A stretch of DNA of 12,456 nucleotides from contig JAOZRC010000089.1 in the NCBI GenBank assembly GCA_029940345.1, forward strand, positions 1 to 12,456. Reading direction: 5' to 3'. Each line of letters opens with the position of its first letter. The stretch's first letter is position 1. Positions 6,531 through 12,456 of the stretch are shown piece after piece. The notes under the pieces are model-generated. The model was not told the DNA's origin. It searched no databases and saw nothing but the letters and a program-made list of their open reading frames with translations. The position numbers and the translations under genes were made by a program. This DNA comes from Desulfobacterales bacterium. GTDB taxonomy: Bacteria > Desulfobacterota > Desulfobacteria > Desulfobacterales > JAUCGF01.

Positions 6531-9500
6531 TCTTTGTCCTTCACCGACATCTGATTGTATGTATTCCAAATAATGACCGTATCATCCCGACTGGCGGTTG
6601 CTAACTGACGGCCATCAGGGGAAAAAACAACATCAGTCACCTGAGCCGCATGATCTTCGAGCGTCAGCAATTCGCGTCCGGTATTGATATCCCATATTTT
6701 GGCAGTGCGATCCCAACTTCCGGTTGCCAGACGACGACTGTTGGGGGAAAAGGCGGCCGTTTGGATACTTTGGGAATGGCCTTTGAGGGTTTTAAGCTCT
6801 TTGCCATTGAGGGCATCCCATATTTTAACCGAACCATCCCAACTGGCGGTTACAATCAGTTTGCCATCGGGCGAGTAAGCAACATCATATACAGAATTGT
6901 CATGTCCTTGAAGAGTTTGTAGTTTTTTACCTGTTTGCGCATCCCATACAATCACCGTTTGTTTCTTGCTTGCGGCTTCCTTTTCGGTTTTTCTTCCATT
7001 GATGCTTGCGCCGGTTACGATATGGCGGCCATCCGGAGAGAGCCCGATTGCCAGCACACCGGCGGTATGGCCTTTTAAGGTGTTCAAATGCTTTCCGGTC
7101 TGAGCATCCCATATACGCACGCTTTTATCCCAACTGGCGGTGTATATACGACTGGAATCCGGCGAATAAGCGACCGCATACACCGATCCGGTGTGGCCTT
7201 CGAGGGTGTGTAATTTTTGGCCGTCAGTCGCATTCCACAATATTGCTGTTTTATCACGGCTTCCTGTTAAAACAGTTTTACCGTCGGGACTATAGGCGAC
7301 GGCATAAATATAGTGCGTATGCCCCTTTAGTTTTTGAAGGATTGTCCCATCAGTCGTATCCCACAATATGGCGATGGGTGTATCGATTGAGCGACTACCT
7401 GTTACAATGCGTTTGCTATCTGACGAAAATGCGACAGAGCGGATATACGCTGATTCTTCATCTTGCAGTTTGACATCACGGCCGCTCTTGGTTCCCCAGA
7501 TACGCGCGGTTTTATCGTTGCTTCCGGTGATAATCTCCTCACCGTCGTGAGAAAACGACACAGCGCTGACGCCTTGCGCATGACCTCCAAGGGTCACGAT
7601 CACCAAACCGGTTTGAATATCCCATATTTTAGCCGATTTATCCGCACTACCGGTGGCCACACGTTTGCCATCCGGTGCGAATTTAACGACAACTACCTTG
7701 CCGGTGTGTCCTTTAAGAGTCATCAATTCAATGCCGGTGGCAGTTTCACTGATAATCGCGCTGTTTTGATTATCCAGACGCGTTTGCACCTTTAAGGAGC
7801 CATCCGGAGAAAAGGACACGGAACGTTCGGTGTCAACCGGTCTGATCAATACCTCGGTTTCCACGCCTGTCACACTATTCCAGTTTTTGACCGTATCATT
7901 GCTATCAATGGAGATCACCAAATTACCATCAGCGGAAAAGGCAACATATTTGACGGCGGTGTTATGCCCGGTCAGCGTTTTCAGCAATTGGCCTGTTTCT
8001 TTTTCCCAAATTTTAACCGTGCTATCGTCACTTCCGGTGACGACCAGATTGCCTGCCGGAGAAAAGGCGACAGCGATTACCGAATCGGTGTGCCCTTTCA
8101 AGGTGGCTCGTTCTAAATTGCATAAATGCATCAAACGGCCCCATTCCCATTCCCGTAGTTTTGCAGATGGTTTCAGAAGCAGGTTTTGGGCCTGGTCAAG
8201 CAATGAATCGTCAATTTTACGCTGTGCGATTGTAAGAATATTAAAATAGTTTTCCTGTTCCGCTTTTTGCCGCTGCACGGACTCTTGTTTTTGAGCGATG
8301 CGCGCTTCTTGTTCGGCCGTAACCGCGCGTTCTTTCTCACCTTTAATCCAGAAAAAGGCGATTCCCAAAATAATGATAATGAGGATAGCTAAAGCGCCAA
8401 CGCCAAAAGTTAACACTTTCAGACGTTTTTTGCGTTCTTCACGTTTCTGGCGGGCTTTTTCCACACGCTCTGAAAGATCACGGTGTTCATCATTTTCTGA
8501 CGTTAAGAGGGAGGATGCCAAATCGAAATCATCTTTTTCAAACGCACATTGGGCATAAGATAAGGTGCCATGTGCCAATCCTTCACTGGCCGTCTCATTT
8601 TCAGGCCACATTTCCAAAGCTTCACGACACCGATAGAGACCGTGGGCAAAATTATCGTAATCGCTATGTGTTTCACCGTTTTTAATATCTTTAAGGGCGC
8701 TGTTCGACAGAGCAATACTTTCTGCGTGGGCCTGATATTCCCGGATAGCTTCCTGGAACGCTTTGACGCTTGGATATCGATCTTCAGGCACAGTCGCCAT
8801 CGCCTTAAGGGCAATATCAGTCAATTCGCCTTTTTTGTCAGTGGGCTGAATATTGTTTTGCATCGCTTCATGGACACATGCGACGACGCTTTCGCTTTCA
8901 TGGGGTCTTAAACCGGTGACGATTTTAAAAAGAATTCCACCTAAGAGATAGATGTCACTGCGGGTGTCTATACGGCGACTGTCGCATCTGGCCATTTCCG
9001 GTGCCATAAACGCCGGTGTTCCGGCCATTCCCATTTTTCTGCCCAACCGCTCGGCTTTGCCCTTTTCATCAAAGCTGATGGCCAGGCCCCAGTCCATCAC
9101 CAGCACCTCACCGTAGTCGCCAATCATTACGTTTAAAGGCTTTAAATCTCGATGTACAATGCCTTTATCATGGGCAAACGCCATGGCGTCACATACGCTT
9201 AACAGGATATCAAGATTATCAGCCAGGGATTTTTGCGGAAGGGCGCTTTCCCAGGAAACGCCTTTTACATGTTTCATTGAGTAAAAAAGCACGCCATCCT
9301 GGCTCAGGCCGAGGTCATGGACCGGTACGATATTGGGATGATCCAAATCACCGGTAACCACGGCTTCGGAGATAAATTTGTAACGTGATTCATCATTAAC
9401 CGTCTTATCCGTTTTGATCATCTTAAGAGCGATCAGCCGGTCAACGGAAGCCTGGCGAGCAGCAAACACTTCAGCCATGCCGCCTTTGCCAATGGAGTGT

Positions 9501-10405
9501 AGAATGGAGAAATCGTCTAAAGATGTGTTAATTTTATCATCAAGGATAACATTGAGGGGACGGATATTCATCTCCGTCTTTTTCTGTGCCGCAACATCTG
9601 ACCGATCGATTTTGATAGTTACGTTCAGGCTGCTATCGTCGTCATCAATGGCTGCCAGCAAATCCTGGGTGTCTTCAACCGAGTCTGCCGGTTTAGACAA
9701 ATCCGCCGTATCTTCACTTTCAGTATCTGATGTTTTTTCCTGGGTGTCTTCAACAGAATCTGTCTGTTTCGGTAAATCCGACGTATCTTCCCTTTCGAGA
9801 TCAGAAGTTTTTTCCTGAGCGTTCTCTACTTTGCCTGACGCTGTTTCGGAAACACTATCAACAACCGATGGCTGTTCAGGCGTTTTCTCGCCGGAAGCAA
9901 CGGCACCCTGTTCCGGCGGCGTGTCGCGAACGGCCATTGAGTCCATACCGGCTAAGATATCCCTTACCTTGTCAATCGTATCCGTGGGTTTGGTCTCAGA
10001 TGTTTCAGCCGGTTGCGATGCCGAAGACGTGTCAGGAGGCTCAGTCGTTTTATCCTGGGTTTCCGATGCCAACTTTTGTAATTTTTCGCCACATTTCTGG
10101 CAGGCAATTTTTCTTCCCGGACGGTAGTTCTTAATTTTATATTTGGCTCCACAGGATATGCAGATCATGGAAATCCGGTTCGCATCGATTTTTTTCTGGT
10201 GTAATCGAATTTTAACAACCTGCGCGCGGGTGAGCAGTCCTTTAGCCGCCATAATTGCGCCAACATTAACCAGACCTGTATCCGATTTGGTTTTCAAAGC
10301 CAAGGCTTTTTGCACCTGGAATACTTCGCGTAGCTGTTTTTCGGTGATATATCCGGCTTTGACAGCCAGTTTACCAAAAAAAACATCATTACGGTTGGTA
10401 GACAT
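6527..10405 (-). CDS. Membrane-spanning Ser/Thr kinase with zinc ribbon and WD40 repeats
   Basis: A 1292-residue Hanks-type kinase, start placed at the ATG of 10405 (GGGGG six bases upstream). Order of parts: tandem helical motifs at 9-32 and 47-70 resembling MshEN repeats; zinc ribbon with C82, C85, C102, C105; an acidic, Ser/Thr-rich linker with a 25-residue tandem duplication (196-245); kinase domain about 298-560 with GKGGMAEV (306-313), K328, E347, HRD (418-420), DWG for DFG (438-440) and APE (468-470); a TPR-like helical stretch; basic KREERKK then one membrane helix (about 664-687); a charged helical stretch; REWEW (751-755); twelve WD40 units (769-1282). All catalytic residues are present, so it should be active. 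The basic side before the helix puts the kinase in the cytosol and the propeller(s) outside the inner membrane. It is translationally coupled to kdsB. Substrates are unknown. Confidence 0.94.
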   Translation of the reverse strand: MSTNRNDVFFGKLAVKAGYITEKQLREVFQVQKALALKTKSDTGLVNVGAIMAAKGLLTRAQVVKIRLHQKKIDANRISMICISCGAKYKIKNYRPGRKIACQKCGEKLQKLASETQDKTTEPPDTSSASQPAETSETKPTDTIDKVRDILAGMDSMAVRDTPPEQGAVASGEKTPEQPSVVDSVSETASGKVENAQEKTSDLEREDTSDLPKQTDSVEDTQEKTSDTESEDTADLSKPADSVEDTQDLLAAIDDDDSSLNVTIKIDRSDVAAQKKTEMNIRPLNVILDDKINTSLDDFSILHSIGKGGMAEVFAARQASVDRLIALKMIKTDKTVNDESRYKFISEAVVTGDLDHPNIVPVHDLGLSQDGVLFYSMKHVKGVSWESALPQKSLADNLDILLSVCDAMAFAHDKGIVHRDLKPLNVMIGDYGEVLVMDWGLAISFDEKGKAERLGRKMGMAGTPAFMAPEMARCDSRRIDTRSDIYLLGGILFKIVTGLRPHESESVVACVHEAMQNNIQPTDKKGELTDIALKAMATVPEDRYPSVKAFQEAIREYQAHAESIALSNSALKDIKNGETHSDYDNFAHGLYRCREALEMWPENETASEGLAHGTLSYAQCAFEKDDFDLASSLLTSENDEHRDLSERVEKARQKREERKKRLKVLTFGVGALAILIIIILGIAFFWIKGEKERAVTAEQEARIAQKQESVQRQKAEQENYFNILTIAQRKIDDSLLDQAQNLLLKPSAKLREWEWGRLMHLCNLERATLKGHTDSVIAVAFSPAGNLVVTGSDDSTVKIWEKETGQLLKTLTGHNTAVKYVAFSADGNLVISIDSNDTVKNWNSVTGVETEVLIRPVDTERSVSFSPDGSLKVQTRLDNQNSAIISETATGIELMTLKGHTGKVVVVKFAPDGKRVATGSADKSAKIWDIQTGLVIVTLGGHAQGVSAVSFSHDGEEIITGSNDKTARIWGTKSGRDVKLQDEESAYIRSVAFSSDSKRIVTGSRSIDTPIAILWDTTDGTILQKLKGHTHYIYAVAYSPDGKTVLTGSRDKTAILWNATDGQKLHTLEGHTGSVYAVAYSPDSSRIYTASWDKSVRIWDAQTGKHLNTLKGHTAGVLAIGLSPDGRHIVTGASINGRKTEKEAASKKQTVIVWDAQTGKKLQTLQGHDNSVYDVAYSPDGKLIVTASWDGSVKIWDALNGKELKTLKGHSQSIQTAAFSPNSRRLATGSWDRTAKIWDINTGRELLTLEDHAAQVTDVVFSPDGRQLATASRDDTVIIWNTYNQMSVKDKE
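6537..6541 (-). promoter_or_regulatory. Ribosome binding site of kdsB
   Basis: AAGGA on the minus strand, six bases before the ATG at 6530 and inside the last codons of the WD40 kinase gene. It decides the kdsB start in favour of the internal ATG and fits a coupled stop/start junction. Confidence 0.7.
6560..8101 (-). repeat. Coding WD40 repeat array, twelve units
   Basis: Twelve units end in a W-type residue at spacings of mostly 42 residues (126 bases). Exceptions are 44-45-residue spacings around a degenerate unit and one other, and one of 55 residues with a lysine-rich insertion (ASINGRKTEKEAASKKQ region, about residues 1133-1150). Most show GH near the start, SPDG in the middle and a D before the closing IW. 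The unit around residues 843-887 has lost its W (IISE). Twelve units could form two six- or seven-bladed propellers or one large one. Confidence 0.85.
9671..9820 (-). repeat. 75-bp tandem duplication in the kinase linker
   Basis: Residues 196-220 and 221-245 of the WD40 kinase are two 25-residue copies (AQEKTSDLERED... and TQEKTSDTESED..., both ending DSVED). The DNA copies are clearly related but have drifted. The segment is acidic and rich in Ser/Thr, likely disordered, between zinc ribbon and kinase domain, and offers many possible phosphorylation sites. Confidence 0.75.
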
Positions 10406-10419
10406 GTAAGACCCCCATA

Positions 10420-10482
10420 GAACGTTGAACATCAAACATTGAACATTGAATGAAATCTGAATTGGGAATGCTGAATTAGAAT
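10420..10482. repeat. Heptamer array, nine units, between the two kinase genes
   Basis: Starting at 10420, 7-base units run in one register to 10482: first GAACGTT, GAACATC, AAACATT, GAACATT, then looser units sharing GAA (ATCTGAA, TTGGGAA, TGCTGAA). It fills most of the spacer between the two kinase genes and stops 15 bases before the WD40 kinase start. On the minus strand the units read ATGTTC-like and create stray ATG codons in frame with that gene. The length, 63 bases, equals that of the array at 5099-5161. Confidence 0.7.
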
Positions 10483-10491
10483 TTTCTTAAA

Positions 10492-12456
10492 TCAGAGTCC
10501 GGCTTTAGCCCGTTTGCAGAACTGCAACAATTTTTCATCATTCGGAATTGTTATGATATTATCAGTATTGCCTATTAGTTGCAATTTAGCGGCCTGTCCG
10601 ACGACAATATTCACTCTTTCATGGGGCAGTCCGAGGTCTTCGGCAATTTCGTCAATCATTGCGTCAGTTCCTACGCCCTCATTTAAAGCCGCCTCCTCCG
10701 ATTTGTTTTTCAGTTTATGCCAATAAAGCAAGCGAAGTTGTTTTAAAATGACATATGTGCAGTCCCCCACTAAATGCGGATGAATCTTTTCATTGGCAAT
10801 ACCTAATCGGTCAGTTACGGTGGATACAATTTTTTCCATGTACGGCGGCAATTTCTTGAGATTCCGGGAGAGTACTTCCCTATTAAGCACCGCTGCCTGG
10901 GTCTGTTCGACCGCTTCAACGCTGGCCGAACGTTTTTCTTTACGAATCAGGGACATTTCACCGACAATATCACCGGCTTGCAACAGGCCCAAAACAATTT
11001 TTTTGCCAGCGCGTTCTTTCACCACCCGCACACGACCTTTTAGAATCAGATAGGCTTCCTCACCGATTTCGCCTTCGGTCATTAACATGTCACCCATTTG
11101 AAATTCTTTTTTGACTTGTTGAGACCATTTCCCGGCAATAATATCGTCGATATCATGACTCATCGCATCCACGCTTTGATAACGGCCCACTTTTTCAAAG
11201 GCCATGGCCTTTAAAATGATCCGGTTAATTTCATCGGGAATCTGGCTCTGTGGAGCGCGTTTTTGCGGTGGTATAAAATCGCCAGCGCGGGCTTTGAGAA
11301 TAATTTCTTTCATGTTCCTGCCACTATAAGGCGGCTTCAGCGTAAATATGTGGTATAACATGGCTCCTAAAAGGAAAATGTCACTGCGCTCACACGTTTT
11401 ATCAGGATTACCGTAGGTTTGTTCGGGAGACATGTAGGTCGGCGAACCTGTGATGCGGTTATCCAGAGCAAGTGCCAGATCGGAAAAATCCTTCCGATGT
11501 TGTTTTAATGGCTGGGCTAAACCCCAATCCATCAAAAGGACTTCCCCATATTGCCCGATCATGACATTATGCGGTTTGATATCCTGATGAATGATGTGGC
11601 GTGAATGGGCGAACGAAACCGCATCACAAACCTTGCGAAATATATTGAGCAGATGGTAGGTGTTATATTTGTCGATATATTCATTATTATTGTGCATCAG
11701 TTTGTTTAAAATATCACTTAGCGCCTCGCCTTCGGCCAGTTTCATGGTGAAATAAAGTCCGGCCGCATTCATCAAACCCAATTCATGCACGGGAATTATA
11801 TTCGGATGCTCAAGCATCGAAGTGATTTTGGCTTCGGTGATAAACTGTTGTAAGGTAGCGGCATTATCTTTTTTCTTAGGTAAAACAACTTTCATCGCTG
11901 AAATACGGTCTAAATAGCGATCTTCGACCCCAAGGATCGCGCCCATGCCACCGGCAAAAAGTTTTGTATTAAGTGTGTATTTTCCTCCCCTGACACCTTT
12001 GCAGACATTTTCGTGGAAATATTTTTTTTCAAGTTGGGTGGTTTCAAAGGAGGTCATCCCAGGGGATGCCATGAAGGCTTTTTCAATAGGCCAATTTTCT
12101 TCTGGTTCGAGCATTTGGGCCATTTGATCATGCGGAATGGTTGCTTTGTCTTCATTTTTGTATTTAGCATCCTCCGTGATCAGCTTGTCAAGTTTGTTGC
12201 GCATTGCCGTAATGACACTATTGTCATCATTTTCCATGGAAACACTCTTTAGAGGAATGGTCAGGCGCGAGATTGGTTCAGATGCTTTTTCCTGCTCAGG
12301 TTTGGCTTTATCAGGCGGCATTATTTTATCCAGTTCTGCATCCAGGCGGATCTTATTTCCTGGCACCACCGTTTCTTCAGCTTTATCCCTGGTATCCACA
12401 CTCGGTGTCATCAGAGTTTCTAACTCTTGGCGTGGAATGGCTACGGTTTCCTGGAA
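10492..12456 (-). CDS. Ser/Thr kinase fused to cyclic-nucleotide-binding and Crp-like domains (partial 5' end)
   Basis: Positions count from an ATG at 12411, but the frame stays open to the window edge and that ATG lacks a Shine-Dalgarno, so the gene probably begins outside. From there 639 residues are visible. A charged, probably disordered N-terminal region (1-140) precedes a Hanks-type kinase domain (about 144-425): loop FAGGMGAI (152-159, first glycine replaced by A), K174, E193, HQD (275-277) in place of HRD, DWG (295-297), SPE (328-330). A cNMP-binding domain follows (about 434-535) with GEMSLI (484-489) and RSAS (494-497), the phosphate-binding cassette. The end (about 550-639) resembles the Crp winged helix: IDEIAEDLGLPHERV, then LQLIGNTDNIITIPNDEKL. 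No membrane helix, so cytosolic. It lies 86 bases upstream of the chosen WD40 kinase start, and the two kinase domains are clear paralogues. Confidence 0.9.
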   Translation of the reverse strand, partial: FQETVAIPRQELETLMTPSVDTRDKAEETVVPGNKIRLDAELDKIMPPDKAKPEQEKASEPISRLTIPLKSVSMENDDNSVITAMRNKLDKLITEDAKYKNEDKATIPHDQMAQMLEPEENWPIEKAFMASPGMTSFETTQLEKKYFHENVCKGVRGGKYTLNTKLFAGGMGAILGVEDRYLDRISAMKVVLPKKKDNAATLQQFITEAKITSMLEHPNIIPVHELGLMNAAGLYFTMKLAEGEALSDILNKLMHNNNEYIDKYNTYHLLNIFRKVCDAVSFAHSRHIIHQDIKPHNVMIGQYGEVLLMDWGLAQPLKQHRKDFSDLALALDNRITGSPTYMSPEQTYGNPDKTCERSDIFLLGAMLYHIFTLKPPYSGRNMKEIILKARAGDFIPPQKRAPQSQIPDEINRIILKAMAFEKVGRYQSVDAMSHDIDDIIAGKWSQQVKKEFQMGDMLMTEGEIGEEAYLILKGRVRVVKERAGKKIVLGLLQAGDIVGEMSLIRKEKRSASVEAVEQTQAAVLNREVLSRNLKKLPPYMEKIVSTVTDRLGIANEKIHPHLVGDCTYVILKQLRLLYWHKLKNKSEEAALNEGVGTDAMIDEIAEDLGLPHERVNIVVGQAAKLQLIGNTDNIITIPNDEKLLQFCKRAKAGL

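Noticed and set aside
6531..6569. Longer kdsB start at 6569
   Set aside because: It adds 13 residues not seen in KdsB and overlaps the kinase gene by 43 bases; the ATG at 6530 has a good AAGGA and the family N-terminus.
7463..7795. Several plus-strand frames opposite the WD40 region
   Set aside because: They arise from the repeated antisense codon pattern of the WD40 units and have no independent support.
10406..10435. Longer WD40 kinase start at 10435
   Set aside because: The extra ten residues are partly translated from the heptamer array; the ATG at 10405 has a G-rich site at six bases and begins a typical N-terminus.

Overview
The window looks like part of a Gram-negative chromosome of moderate G+C. 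kdsB (CMP-Kdo synthesis) implies lipopolysaccharide. The large kinase has a zinc ribbon, a DWG-type kinase domain, one membrane helix, a conserved REWEW segment and a WD40 array, an architecture I associate with the PVC/Omnitrophota-Lentisphaerota-Planctomycetota side of the tree. The lineage is an inference from architecture, not from a marker gene.

Every credible gene lies on the minus strand and reads right to left as one apparent operon. In order these are: a serine/threonine kinase with a cyclic-nucleotide-binding and Crp-like tail (10492 to the window edge, probably partial); a membrane-spanning kinase with WD40 repeats (6527-10405); kdsB (5754-6530); plsY (5173-5757); a family 2 glycosyltransferase (4322 to about 5098); a WecA/MraY-type sugar-1-phosphate transferase with an extra C-terminal domain (2817-4325); a PlsC-type acyltransferase (2070-2810); and a radical SAM protein with a B12-binding-type N-terminus (499-1989). 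Three junctions are 4-base ATGA stop/start overlaps (6527-6530, 5754-5757, 4322-4325), so the WD40 kinase is translationally coupled to kdsB.

Taken together the operon joins two signalling kinases to envelope construction: Kdo activation, the two acylation steps to phosphatidic acid (PlsY, then PlsC), initiation of a polyprenyl-linked glycan, a sugar transferase, and a radical SAM enzyme of unknown substrate. That the kinases control these enzymes is inferred from the coupling.

The non-coding DNA is unusual. Three gene junctions carry arrays of 7-base units (2813-2840, 5099-5161, 10420-10482). Two of them are nine units, 63 bases, long, and one replaces the expected start region of the glycosyltransferase, which has no ATG, GTG or TTG at its natural N-terminus. 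Downstream of the operon (1-498) there is no credible gene but two long imperfect palindromes: 43-240, with a REP/BIME-like GTAG inverted pair nested at its centre, and 271-390.
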